64,000 nucleotides of DNA from Bacteroidota bacterium (GCA_947504725.1 CANNHN010000007.1:1-64000), one strand, 5' to 3'. Numbered from the stretch's first letter, positions 25,181-33,671 are shown. A program made the numbers and translations. The notes: generated from the letters alone by a model not told the origin.

Positions 25181-27022
25181 ATGAAAAAGTTTTTCGGTGT
25201 TCTCCGTTACGTAAAAGGATATTGGCGCTATGCTATCTTGAACATCATCTTCAATATTTTATCCGTTATTTTTTCTCTTTTTTCAATATTAATGTTGTTG
25301 CCGTTTTTGAAAATTCTTTTTTCAAACGATTCTAACGCACTTCAAGCAATTGCCGCCAAAGACCCCGTGTGGAGTTTTAGTACTAGTGGACTTCTTGATT
25401 TACTTAATCATACTTTAGCTAAGGGAGCTGTAGATAATGGAAAAGTAAGTGTGTTGGTTTGGATTTGTTTATTTACCGTGATAATGGTTTTTCTAAAGAA
25501 TTTATTTCGTTATCTGGCAATGTATTTCTTGGCGCCATTAAGAAACGGAGTTGTTAGGGATATAAGGAATAAAATATTTAATAAATCGCTCGATCTTCCA
25601 CTTTCATATTACTCTGAAGAACGCAAAGGGGATATTATGAGTAGAATGACTGTTGATGTTCAAGAAATTGAATGGAGCATCATGCAATCACTTGAAATGA
25701 TTTTTAGAGAACCATTAAACATTATTTTCTTTCTGATAATGATGGTGTTTATGAATCCCGTTTTAACTTTAATTGCGCTTATTCTTTTACCAATTTCGGG
25801 CGTAACAATTGGTCTTATCGGAAAAAGTTTAAGACGGTCTTCTGCTAAAGGAAAAGCAAAAATGGGAATTCTTCTTTCAATTATGGAAGAAACCCTAGGC
25901 GGTTTAAGAATCATAAAGGGGTTTAATGCAGAAAAAAATATAAGCGAAAAATTTAGAAATGAAAACCAGCAATACACCGACATAAGTATTCGGATGTATA
26001 GAAAAGGAGATATGGCTTCTCCTTTAAGTGAATTTATGGGCGTATCCGTTTTGGTTATCATTCTGTATGTTGGTGGTAAAATGGTAATCAGCGATTTTTC
26101 GATGGATGGAGAAGTTTTTATTACTTATTTGGCATTGTTTGCTCAATTGTTAGGTCCAGCAAAAGCTTTTACTTCAGCTTATACCAGTGTTCAAAAAGGA
26201 TTGGCTTCCGCTGAACGAATTGATAAAGTGTTGGATGCTGAAGTATCAATTAAAAACGTTTCTAATCCGATATCGATTAATAAATTTGAAAAGGAAATTG
26301 AATACAAAAATGTTTCGTTTGCTTATCGCGAAGGTGAAACGGGTTGGGTATTAAGTGATATCAATCTAAAAATACAAAAAGGTAAAACGATTGCTTTGGT
26401 CGGACAATCTGGCTCCGGAAAAACCACTTTAGCGGATATGTTGCCTCGTTTTTATGATACAACCAAAGGAGAAATATTGATTGATGGAGTAGCCATAAAA
26501 GATTCAGATATTAAAGATGTACGTGCGCTTATGGGCATTGTTACTCAGGAGTCTATTTTGTTTAACGATACCGTTTTTAATAACATTGCATTTGGAATTG
26601 AAGGTGTAACAGAAGCGCAAGTGATTGAAGCCGCTAAAATTGCCAATGCGCACGAATTTATTAGTAAAATGCAAGACGGTTATCAAACGAATATAGGAGA
26701 TAGAGGAAGTAAAATGTCGGGCGGACAAAGACAACGGATGAGTATTGCTCGTGCCGTTCTTAAAAACCCTCCTATTTTGATTTTAGATGAGGCAACTTCA
26801 GCTTTGGATACAGAAAGTGAACGTTTGGTGCAGGATGCTTTGTCCAATTTGATGAAAAATCGCACTTCCGTGGTAATTGCTCACCGTTTATCCACTATAC
26901 AGCATGCCGATGAGATTATTGTGATGCAAAAAGGTGTTATCAAAGAGCGTGGAACTCATATCCAATTACTAGCTCTTAATGGAGCCTATTCCAAATTGCA
27001 TGAAATGCAGTCCTTTGTTTAA
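25181..27022 (+). CDS. MsbA-type ABC exporter (fused permease and ATPase)
   Basis: A 613-residue half-transporter: six transmembrane helices (residues about 15-330) and a C-terminal ATPase with Walker A GQSGSGKTT (about residue 408), signature MSGGQRQRMS (about 511), Walker B ILILDEATSALD and H-loop VIAHRLST. The intracellular phrase SYYSEERKGDIMSRMTVDVQE is typical of lipid-flippase-type exporters. It probably moves lipid A precursors or another amphiphile and works as a homodimer; the substrate is not certain. The gene is monocistronic, and a GC-rich repeat follows its end. Confidence 0.92.
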   Translation: MKKFFGVLRYVKGYWRYAILNIIFNILSVIFSLFSILMLLPFLKILFSNDSNALQAIAAKDPVWSFSTSGLLDLLNHTLAKGAVDNGKVSVLVWICLFTVIMVFLKNLFRYLAMYFLAPLRNGVVRDIRNKIFNKSLDLPLSYYSEERKGDIMSRMTVDVQEIEWSIMQSLEMIFREPLNIIFFLIMMVFMNPVLTLIALILLPISGVTIGLIGKSLRRSSAKGKAKMGILLSIMEETLGGLRIIKGFNAEKNISEKFRNENQQYTDISIRMYRKGDMASPLSEFMGVSVLVIILYVGGKMVISDFSMDGEVFITYLALFAQLLGPAKAFTSAYTSVQKGLASAERIDKVLDAEVSIKNVSNPISINKFEKEIEYKNVSFAYREGETGWVLSDINLKIQKGKTIALVGQSGSGKTTLADMLPRFYDTTKGEILIDGVAIKDSDIKDVRALMGIVTQESILFNDTVFNNIAFGIEGVTEAQVIEAAKIANAHEFISKMQDGYQTNIGDRGSKMSGGQRQRMSIARAVLKNPPILILDEATSALDTESERLVQDALSNLMKNRTSVVIAHRLSTIQHADEIIVMQKGVIKERGTHIQLLALNGAYSKLHEMQSFV

Positions 27023-27045
27023 CTCCTAAAGCATTTTAGTTCGCA

Positions 27046-27102
27046 TTCCCCCTTTGGAAAAGAGCCTGTCCCGAGACTTCGGGAGGGCCAGGGGGATTTT
27101 AA
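27046..27102. repeat. C-tract/G-tract palindromic repeat, copy 2
   Basis: Outer arms ATTCCCCCTTTGG and CCAGGGGGATT enclose an inner hairpin TCCCGAGACTTCGGGA. The outer arms match copy 1 at 16989-17022; the inside differs. It follows the ABC exporter gene. Confidence 0.7.
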
Positions 27103-27205
27103 AGATGCTTCTTGTAGAAATTCTGCTAATTTTTAAACTTTCCCGCCTTTCCATCATCTAATTTTCATTCAACTACCAAATACTAAATTTTATGTGTAAA
27201 ATTCG

Positions 27206-27213
27206 TATATTTG
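27206..27213 (+). promoter_or_regulatory. -7 promoter box (TATATTTG)
   Basis: A perfect TAnnTTTG match 40 nt upstream of the first T9SS-secreted protein gene. The identical octamer precedes the next gene at 28419 and trpS at 43404. No -33 box is clear. Confidence 0.55.
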
Positions 27214-27253
27214 TCTACAATAAAAATGGATATTAACCCTTAAAAAAATAAAC

Positions 27254-28333
27254 ATGAAAAAAAACTTACTACTTACTACTGCATTGCTTTTAGGTGCTTT
27301 GGCAACGAATGCTCAAATCTCAATTAACATGGCAGATGTTGCATCGCCAATAACTGTAATTCAACAAGCGCAAGATACAATGCCAACTGTAACTGTTGGA
27401 GGTTCTGGAATTAGCCAAACATGGAACATGTCGGCATTAAATACACATACAACGGATACGCTTAACTTTATTTCTCCAACTTGGGCTCCTGCTGCAGCAC
27501 AGTTTCCAACAGCAAATTTGGCTATTCAATTTGTTGGTGGACAAAGCGCTTACGCATATGCGAATAAAACAGCTTCTTCCTTTACTCTTATGGGGAATTC
27601 AGGTATTCAAGATTTTGGTGCTGGACCAACAGCTGTAGTGCAAAAAACAACACCTGCTGAAATTTTAACAAATTTCCCTTCTACGTATTTGAGCACTTTT
27701 ACTCAAACTTATTTAAATGAAGGAAAATTCTATTTTGGAATAGATCCAGGAATTGGTTTTGTTATCGATTCTATTGGTTTGAAAAGTACTATTACAAAAT
27801 ATTCTAATGTTGATGCTTGGGGTACAATAACTACTCCATTATTATCAGCCACTCCTTGTTTGCGTTATTATTCAACAAAACACAATACAGATAGTTTGTT
27901 TATTTATTCAACGTTCACGGGCTGGGTTTTCTTTCAAGAAACAATTGATTCTTCAAAATCATTTTCTTGGTGGGCAAACGGAATTGGTTTTCCATTAGTT
28001 GAATTAAATACAAATTGGGCTGCTGATACAGTTAGAGATGGTTCTTGGTTAAAAGCAACTCCAACAGCTAGTATAAATGATTATTCTTCAGTTTCAAAGG
28101 TGAATGTGTACCCAAATCCTGCACAAAACGAAATTACTTTTGATGTTGACGCATCTGTTGTGTCAGCAATTCAAGTATATGATTTGACAGGAAGAATGAT
28201 TGGTTCATACCCTGTGTCAAATGCAATTACTAAAATTGATGTTGCTTTATTTGCTGATGGGATGTATTCTTATTCATTGATTAGTAAAATTGGTCAGCTA
28301 GTCAATAGAGGTAAATTTACCGTATCAAAATAA
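27254..28333 (+). CDS. T9SS-secreted protein of unknown function
   Basis: A 359-residue protein with a signal peptide (MKKNLLLTTALLLGALATNAQ, longer than typical in its hydrophobic core) and a type A T9SS sorting domain from VYPNPAQNEITF (about residue 285) to VNRGKFTVSK. The middle part (ISINMADVASPITVIQQAQD...SWWANGIGFPLVELNT) is a beta-rich domain with no motif I can name. It should be exported to the cell surface or medium. Its sorting domain closely resembles that of the next gene (GMYSYSL versus GMYIYNV, NRGKF in both), suggesting a shared origin of the tails. Own promoter and own terminator. Confidence 0.85.
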   Translation: MKKNLLLTTALLLGALATNAQISINMADVASPITVIQQAQDTMPTVTVGGSGISQTWNMSALNTHTTDTLNFISPTWAPAAAQFPTANLAIQFVGGQSAYAYANKTASSFTLMGNSGIQDFGAGPTAVVQKTTPAEILTNFPSTYLSTFTQTYLNEGKFYFGIDPGIGFVIDSIGLKSTITKYSNVDAWGTITTPLLSATPCLRYYSTKHNTDSLFIYSTFTGWVFFQETIDSSKSFSWWANGIGFPLVELNTNWAADTVRDGSWLKATPTASINDYSSVSKVNVYPNPAQNEITFDVDASVVSAIQVYDLTGRMIGSYPVSNAITKIDVALFADGMYSYSLISKIGQLVNRGKFTVSK

Positions 28334-28353
28334 GATAATCTTAAATTTCTATA

Positions 28354-28386
28354 AAAGCGTCCTGCCTTTGGTAGGACGCTTTTTGT
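28354..28386 (+). terminator. Rho-independent terminator
   Basis: AGCGTCCTGCC-TTT-GGTAGGACGCT stem followed by TTTTTG. Confidence 0.88.
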
Positions 28387-28418
28387 TTATCAGTATTGAT
28401 TAAAGAAAATAAATATGC

Positions 28419-28426
28419 TATATTTG
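28419..28426 (+). promoter_or_regulatory. -7 promoter box (TATATTTG)
   Basis: Perfect match, with a TTGA 19 nt upstream (28396-28399). Transcription would start near 28433, which makes the ATG at 28451, not the one at 28415, the start codon. Confidence 0.55.
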
Positions 28427-28450
28427 TTAGATACATTTAAACCTCATAAA

Positions 28451-29377
28451 ATGAAAAAAATAATACTTTCTGCAACTGCGATAATTGCTTTTGCTTTTAA
28501 CGGATTAGCGCAAGCTCCAGACTTAATGTTTGAAAATTGGGCAAATTTACCTTTTAGTACAAACCAAGACCCCGTTGGTTGGGCAAGTTTAAATGCTCTC
28601 AATTTGGTTGGAACTTCATTGTCGGTTTATAAAGAAACAGTTGCTCCTAATCAAGGCTTAATAAGCGCAGAAATTAGAACCGTTGATGTAGTCGGTGCTG
28701 CTATTCCTAATCCATATACTACAGGAGATATTGATACAGCTGGAATTTTAGTTATGGGAACAATCAATATTTCGCCTCCAGGATTAGCATACGGTAAACC
28801 AATGTCTGGTCGTCCTTCTACCTTATCCTTTTCTTCTAAATATACCCCAATGGCTGGTGATTCTGCTTTTGTGTTGGCATATTTAACTCATTATAATGGT
28901 TCTTCTAGAGACACTATTGCTTCGGGTAAATATGCAACTGGTGCTACAACTACAGCTTATGCAGCCAATAGTTTAACAATGAGCTATGGCGCTTCATTCG
29001 GTTCTGTTTGGGCTGATACGATGTTAGTTTTTGCTAGCTCTAGTGTATATAGTCACCCAGGTGCAAAAATTGGTAGCACATTTTATATTGATGCGATGTC
29101 TTGGTCAGGTTTCACTGGAATTAATGATATAGTTGCTCCTAGCAACATTTCTATTTTCCCTAATCCTGCCACAAACAACATTAGCTTCACTAGCTCAGTA
29201 AATGCTGATTTTGTTGAAGTTTCTGATGTAACTGGTCGCAAAGTTGGAACATATTCTATGATTGGTAATTCATTAACAATTGAAACATCCTCTTTTTCTT
29301 CAGGAATGTATATTTATAATGTATTGAACGATAAGAAAGAAGTAATTAACAGAGGTAAGTTTGAAGTAACAAAATAA
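28451..29377 (+). CDS. T9SS-secreted protein, possible PCMD-type domain
   Basis: A 308-residue protein counted from the ATG at 28451; an upstream ATG at 28415 precedes the promoter box and adds a non-signal segment. Signal peptide MKKIILSATAIIAFAFNGLAQ. The body begins with DLMFENWANLPF...DPVGWAS and contains KPMSGRPSTLSFSSKYTPM and DSAFVLAYLTHYN, a sequence style like the putative carbohydrate-metabolism (PCMD) domain, a jelly-roll; this is inference from phrasing. A type A sorting domain (IFPNPATNNISF to NRGKFEVTK) ends the protein. Secreted or cell-surface. Confidence 0.85.
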   Translation: MKKIILSATAIIAFAFNGLAQAPDLMFENWANLPFSTNQDPVGWASLNALNLVGTSLSVYKETVAPNQGLISAEIRTVDVVGAAIPNPYTTGDIDTAGILVMGTINISPPGLAYGKPMSGRPSTLSFSSKYTPMAGDSAFVLAYLTHYNGSSRDTIASGKYATGATTTAYAANSLTMSYGASFGSVWADTMLVFASSSVYSHPGAKIGSTFYIDAMSWSGFTGINDIVAPSNISIFPNPATNNISFTSSVNADFVEVSDVTGRKVGTYSMIGNSLTIETSSFSSGMYIYNVLNDKKEVINRGKFEVTK

Positions 29378-29392
29378 ATTTTTACCAATTAT

Positions 29393-29431
29393 TAAAACGC
29401 CAGTAATGTTAATTCATTGCTGGCGTTTTTG
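29393..29431 (+). terminator. Rho-independent terminator
   Basis: ACGCCAGTAATG-TTAATT-CATTGCTGGCGT stem (one G-U pair), then TTTTGTTTTT. Confidence 0.88.
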
Positions 29432-29461
29432 TTTTTGTATCTTTACATAAAAGCAAATCAA

Positions 29462-30484
29462 TTGAGTCCACGAATTACAGACGGCTTACATTTTTTATCA
29501 AAACTTACTTTCGGAAGAGCATGGAATGCCACCAAAGTAGTGATGAGCTTTTATATTTCTAAATGGACAAATAAACCTATTCAATGGGGAGTTCCAATCA
29601 GCGTTACGTTTGAACCAACTACCTCCTGCAATTTACGTTGTCCTGAATGTCCAAGTGGAAAAAGAGAATTTACTCGTCCCACTGGAATGCTTCAAAACGA
29701 TTTTTTTAAATCAACGATTGACGAGTTGCATAAAGAAATTTCGTATTTGATTTTTTATTTTCAAGGTGAACCATATCTCAATCCTAAATTTTTAGAAATG
29801 GTACAGTATGCTTCGTCTAAAAATATTTACACTGCTACATCTACCAACGCACATTATTTAAACGATGAGGTGGCAAAAAAAACGGTAGAAAGTGGGTTGA
29901 GCAGATTGATTGTTTCCATTGACGGAACTACTCAGGAAACCTACGAACAGTATAGGATAGGTGGCGACATAAATAAAGTAATTGAAGGTGCTGAAAATGT
30001 GGTGAAGTGGAAAAAACAATTGAAATCAAAAACGCCACACATTATTTTTCAGTTCTTGGTAGTGAAACCAAATGAGCATCAAATAAATGATGTGCAAGAA
30101 TTGGCAAAAAAAGTAGGAGTGGACGAGGTGAGATTTAAAACCGCACAGATGTACGATTATGTGAATGGCAATAAACTTATTCCAACTATTGAAAAATATT
30201 CGCGTTATAAAAAGCAAGATGATGGAACGTATGCCATCAAAAACGAAATGCTAAATCATTGCTGGAGGCTTTGGCATTCAACCGTTATCACATGGGATGG
30301 ATTGGTTGTTCCGTGTTGTTTTGATAAAGATGCACAACATCAATTGGGGAATCTAAAAACAGAATCGTTCAAGGATATGTGGCAAGGGGAGAAGTATAAA
30401 AATTTTAGAAGTGCTGTTTTACGTTCGCGCTCCGAAATCGACATCTGCAAAAATTGTACTGAAGGAACAAAAGTGTGGGCATAA
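29462..30484 (+). CDS. Radical SAM/SPASM domain protein
   Basis: A 340-residue radical SAM enzyme. The [4Fe-4S] motif is CNLRCPEC (C56, C60, C63 from the chosen start) and a C-terminal SPASM-like set follows: C in NHCWRL, PCC in VVPCCFD, and CKNC near the end. The frame is open further upstream, but the earliest start (29417) lies within the terminator stem. No ATG is available before residue 28; I chose the TTG at 29462 (LSPRITDGLHF), because SPR..DGLHFL reads as a conserved N-terminus, while ATG 29543 would cut into the fold. Substrate unknown; related enzymes modify peptides or small molecules. The next gene follows after 30 bp. Confidence 0.85.
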   Translation: MSPRITDGLHFLSKLTFGRAWNATKVVMSFYISKWTNKPIQWGVPISVTFEPTTSCNLRCPECPSGKREFTRPTGMLQNDFFKSTIDELHKEISYLIFYFQGEPYLNPKFLEMVQYASSKNIYTATSTNAHYLNDEVAKKTVESGLSRLIVSIDGTTQETYEQYRIGGDINKVIEGAENVVKWKKQLKSKTPHIIFQFLVVKPNEHQINDVQELAKKVGVDEVRFKTAQMYDYVNGNKLIPTIEKYSRYKKQDDGTYAIKNEMLNHCWRLWHSTVITWDGLVVPCCFDKDAQHQLGNLKTESFKDMWQGEKYKNFRSAVLRSRSEIDICKNCTEGTKVWA

Positions 30485-30514
30485 TCTTTTTTTAATTTTA
30501 AGAAAAAAACGGAT

Positions 30515-32125
30515 ATGAAAACGAATTTTAATGCTACTTTAAAAAAGTTAAAAGCCGTAATCAATAAATTTGATTCGGAATCATTGGCTGTTCAACAACA
30601 TGCTTTAAAGGAGTTAAGTGGGTCTAAATTGCTTGTCAATAAAGCCTTATTGGAATACCACGAGTGTTTATTGTTTATGTGCGCTCATCCCAACAATAAA
30701 CAAGTTTTAGATCTTGTAGAAAAGGAATTAAAACGAATTGCCTTATTCTTAAAAAAATCATCTAAAACAGCTTCCACCTTTTTTGAAAATGAAGGATTGC
30801 CTTATTCAAATACAGTTACCCGATTTACTCCGGATTTTCTAAAATGGTTAAGCACGAATACAGATCTTTCGCTTCGATTTAGTTCGTTCTCCGATCCAAC
30901 GTTGACGCTCAACGAAGTATTAAATTTAACCTTGCCGACTGCCTTAAAGGCAACTACGACTGCTGGTTTAGAGGATAAAGAGCTGTTGGAAGAATTGGGT
31001 GTGGCTCCTAAAGATTATCTTTTATTTTTAGTGAATCAGATCGAGCGTTTAAATGATTATCCATTGATTAAAGATTTTTTATTTGAACGACTAGAAGTAT
31101 ATGTGAAGCTTGTTCCGAAAAATGATTTGTTTTCAAGAACGTACAATCGTATCAAAATGAAGCAACCGTTTTTTCACGATTCCTTGCTTAAAAAATTTGA
31201 TCATCAGGTGTTGTTAAATTCTAAACTTCCTGCTGAACGCAGTATGGATGCAAAAGAAACGGCAACCTTGATTGATGTATTGAAGAATGCAATGGCTTTG
31301 ACAGCGCGTGAAACGGATCCAACTACTTTTATTGAACCTTCTTCGTTGAAGGTGTTTGATTTGGAACGGGGGATGAGTGTTTGTATTTATGGGATGGTTC
31401 CTGATCGCCAATTACCTTACGAATCCTATGTTGGATTTACACTCTTGAAAAATGGGTTTCCTTGTTCTTATGGTGGAGGTTGGGTTTTTGGCAAAGGTGC
31501 CAATTTTGGAATGAATATTTTAGAATCATTCAGAGGTGGTGAATCGGGATATGTGATGTGTCAATTGTTAAGAGTTTATAAACAAGCCTTCCATCTCACT
31601 TATATTGAAATTGAAGCGTATCAGTTTGGCTTGGATAATCCGGATGGTATTACCAGTGGTGCGTTTTGGTTCTATTACCGTTATGGATTCCGACCACTCG
31701 ACAACGACTTGTTGAAGTTATCGAATTCGGAGTTTGCGAAAATTCAAACGAAAAAGAATTATCGGAGTAGTGAAAAAACATTGCTGAAATTCACCGAATC
31801 AAATGTAGCATTGAACATGGAAAAGAAAATTCCGGTTCGAGTAGCAGATATTACCGAAAAGATTAAAATCCTTATATCTAAAAAGTATAAGAATGATGCT
31901 ACGTTGGCTGAAAGGAAGAGTGTTGAATTGTTTTTGGAAAAAACGAGACAACCACTACCGCAATCAAAAGATGAAAAGGCGATTTTAAATGAAGTGGCAT
32001 TGTGGGTAAATGCGTTTGAAATTTCGGATCCTGAAAAGATTAAAATATTCTCGCAGTTGGTTTTTGCGAAAACAAATGATCTGTATGCGTATCAAAAGTT
32101 ATTAAATCAAATTTTTGAACATTAA
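30515..32125 (+). CDS. Conserved protein of unknown function with GNAT-like motif
   Basis: A 536-residue soluble protein, no signal peptide. An N-terminal helical part (1-260) is followed by a region (about 275-420) with VCIYGMVPDRQLPYESYVGF, YGGGWVFGKGANFGMN, ESGYVMCQLLRVYKQ and GAFWFYYRYGFRP. The last phrase and the order of strands look like the second half of a GNAT acetyltransferase (x-Y-Y-x-x-x-G-F), so acyl transfer is possible but unproven. A helical tail ends it. It follows the radical SAM gene by 30 bp and shares the TTAA that carries the stop codons of both itself and the convergent gene. I do not recognise a named family. Confidence 0.8.
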   Translation: MKTNFNATLKKLKAVINKFDSESLAVQQHALKELSGSKLLVNKALLEYHECLLFMCAHPNNKQVLDLVEKELKRIALFLKKSSKTASTFFENEGLPYSNTVTRFTPDFLKWLSTNTDLSLRFSSFSDPTLTLNEVLNLTLPTALKATTTAGLEDKELLEELGVAPKDYLLFLVNQIERLNDYPLIKDFLFERLEVYVKLVPKNDLFSRTYNRIKMKQPFFHDSLLKKFDHQVLLNSKLPAERSMDAKETATLIDVLKNAMALTARETDPTTFIEPSSLKVFDLERGMSVCIYGMVPDRQLPYESYVGFTLLKNGFPCSYGGGWVFGKGANFGMNILESFRGGESGYVMCQLLRVYKQAFHLTYIEIEAYQFGLDNPDGITSGAFWFYYRYGFRPLDNDLLKLSNSEFAKIQTKKNYRSSEKTLLKFTESNVALNMEKKIPVRVADITEKIKILISKKYKNDATLAERKSVELFLEKTRQPLPQSKDEKAILNEVALWVNAFEISDPEKIKIFSQLVFAKTNDLYAYQKLLNQIFEH

Positions 32126-32772
32126 CTTTTGTTCATTTTAAAGGTGCTCCAATCTACACCAACCCGAAACGTTTGGTAGATTCTTCCGTTGGAAAGACTA
32201 TCGCCAAAGTGATTGGTTGCAGAATGAAAAACACCGGAAGGGTATGCTACCATGCGATTTACAAGGTATCCTACACGGTCAATCTCAATCCATTTCGATC
32301 TGTCTTTGCTCTCTTTTTCTAATTGAGCTCTTAGTTTTGGAAAATTTAACTTCAATCTTTTTGCATCTGCGGGTGATACTGGATTCGTTAACCCTGTTTG
32401 TTTGTGCATCCATAATGATGTCCCACAGTCAATCGGTATATTGGGAGTGAGGTAAACGACAATCGTAACATCGTTATAAGGTTCATCTGAATGAACACCT
32501 GGTTTTTCTTTTTTCTTCCCCTCAGAAAATCCAAAATAAAATACGCCATTCTCTTCCAATGGATCAGTGTCCCATCGGGTGATTTTTAAACCTAGAATTT
32601 TTTCAAGTTTCGCTTTAACACCTTTGGGGTGATATACTTTATCACTGCGGTAGCCTGTTGCGTGCTCAGGTTGATAAAAATTCGATTTCAAAGCCGTTTG
32701 CAGTACTTCATTTGGCTTGTCGTAAAAATTATCTTTAACGATCAAAAATCTGGGGTAGATTATTTTTTCCAT
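32122..32772 (-). CDS. DUF6445-like / 2-oxoglutarate-oxygenase-fold protein
   Basis: 216 residues. The order VKDNFYDKPNEVLQTAL, VHSDEPYNDVTIVVYLTP, IDCGTSLWMHKQTG, and FHSATNHFG...RIYQTFRVG is a double-stranded beta-helix arrangement: H-x-D (H in VHSDE and the following D) plus a distal His and Arg, the metal and co-substrate set of Fe(II)/2-oxoglutarate enzymes. This matches the DUF6445 proteins of this superfamily as I know them, whose reaction is not established. It overlaps the convergent gene by four nt. Confidence 0.75.
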   Translation of the reverse strand: MEKIIYPRFLIVKDNFYDKPNEVLQTALKSNFYQPEHATGYRSDKVYHPKGVKAKLEKILGLKITRWDTDPLEENGVFYFGFSEGKKKEKPGVHSDEPYNDVTIVVYLTPNIPIDCGTSLWMHKQTGLTNPVSPADAKRLKLNFPKLRAQLEKESKDRSKWIEIDRVGYLVNRMVAYPSGVFHSATNHFGDSLSNGRIYQTFRVGVDWSTFKMNKS

Positions 32773-32888
32773 GAATGAGTGATTTAAGCAAATTTAATAA
32801 ATTGGAGATAGGTTTGAAAACTAATTGGATTTATCTATTATGATTTTTGTCACGATTGCGTGGTGTCGTTATACGAACTACGTTCAAT

Positions 32889-32938
32889 GTCAGTTCGAGT
32901 GTTTCTGATGCTGGAAGCAGTAGAAACGTATCGAGAAT
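32889..32938 (+). repeat. GTCA-TTCGAGTG stem-loop repeat, copy 2
   Basis: Flanks GTCAGTTCGAGTG and CGTATCGAGAA as in copy 1 at 9311, here with a different stem-loop tip between GTTTC and GAAAC. Confidence 0.75.
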
Positions 32939-32969
32939 GAACAGATAATTATCTTTTTTGCGTTACAAT

Positions 32970-33012
32970 ACTTCTCGATACAATTTTGTTACACAAAATC
33001 ACTCGAAGTGAC
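32970..33012 (-). repeat. GTCA-TTCGAGTG stem-loop repeat, copy 3 (inverted)
   Basis: On the minus strand it reads GTCACTTCGAGTG, a hairpin ATTTTGT-GTA-ACAAAAT, and TGTATCGAGAAGT. It faces copy 2, giving an inverted pair of about 124 bp. Confidence 0.75.
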
Positions 33013-33030
33013 GGGGAATTGTAATAAAAA

Positions 33031-33054
33031 AACGCTTTGATACATCAAAGCGTT
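33031..33054 (-). terminator. Terminator of frr
   Basis: 10-bp perfect stem AACGCTTTGA/TCAAAGCGTT with an A-run on one side and a T-run on the other, so it could act on both strands. It follows the frr stop by about 50 bp. Confidence 0.88.
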
Positions 33055-33060
33055 TTTTTT

Positions 33061-33105
33061 TAATCTGCACATCTACTAATCTGCACATCTACTAATCTGC
33101 ACATC
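33061..33105. repeat. 16-bp tandem repeat abutting the frr stop codon
   Basis: TAATCTGCACATCTAC at 33061-33076 and 33077-33092, followed by TAATCTGCACATC. The last copy runs into the frr stop codon. Confidence 0.8.
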
Positions 33106-33667
33106 AGACAGTCATAATCTCTTTTTCTTTTACTTCTAAATGTTTATCGCATTTTACAACGTACCCGTCAGTCAGTGTCTGAACAAGGACTTCAGCGCTT
33201 TTTACTTCATCTTCTGGCGTTCCGTTCTTTTGCAATTTTTTTAATTCTTCGTTAGCATCTTTTCTAGCTGTACGTAAAACAACTTTTGCATTTTCAGCTT
33301 CCGATTTTGCTTTCTTCACTAAATCTCTTCTTCGCTCTTCTGTTAATGCAGGAACTAAAATGCGAATCAATACACCATCATTTTGTGGATTCAATCCTAA
33401 GTTCGCAGCCATAATAGCTTTTTCAATTGGAGTCAACATTGATTTTTCCCAAGGTTGAACAACCAAAGTTCTAGCATCCGCTGTATTTACATTTGCTACT
33501 TGGTTTAATGGTGTTCGCGTTCCATAATAATCTACAGAAATACTTTCTAGCATTGTCGGACTCGCTTTTCCAGCACGTACTTTTACTAATTCTGCTTCCA
33601 AATGATCAAGAGCTTTTTCCATTTGCTCTTTTGCGCTGTCTAATATAAATTGAATTTCGTCTGTCAT
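33104..33667 (-). CDS. frr: Ribosome-recycling factor
   Basis: Releases the 50S subunit from mRNA after termination, together with EF-G. 187 residues, the expected length. Family features: MEKALDHLEAELVKVRAGKASPTMLE at the start of the long helix, DYYGTRTPLNQVANV in the domain II region, and LTEERRRDLVKKAKSEAENAKV in the C-terminal helix. It follows pyrH after 92 bp in the rplM-rpsI-rpsB-tsf-pyrH-frr order common in Bacteroidota. The gap to pyrH holds two word tracts. Confidence 0.97.
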   Translation of the reverse strand: MTDEIQFILDSAKEQMEKALDHLEAELVKVRAGKASPTMLESISVDYYGTRTPLNQVANVNTADARTLVVQPWEKSMLTPIEKAIMAANLGLNPQNDGVLIRILVPALTEERRRDLVKKAKSEAENAKVVLRTARKDANEELKKLQKNGTPEDEVKSAEVLVQTLTDGYVVKCDKHLEVKEKEIMTV

Positions 33668-33671
33668 AATT

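Larger units (their letters stand above)
32773..33103. other. 331-bp intergenic region made up of repeats
   Basis: It contains no gene. From left to right: about 115 bp of unassigned A/T-rich DNA, a head-to-head pair of GTCA-TTCGAGTG repeats (32889-33012), the frr terminator (33031-33054), and the word tract at 33061. Confidence 0.8.

Noticed and set aside
25660-26061. 133-codon open frame opposite the ABC exporter
   Set aside because: Antisense to the conserved transmembrane part of the exporter; composition reflects the complementary codons.
33061-33105. CRISPR-like direct repeats
   Set aside because: The 16-bp units are directly tandem, with no spacers, and there are no cas genes in the window.
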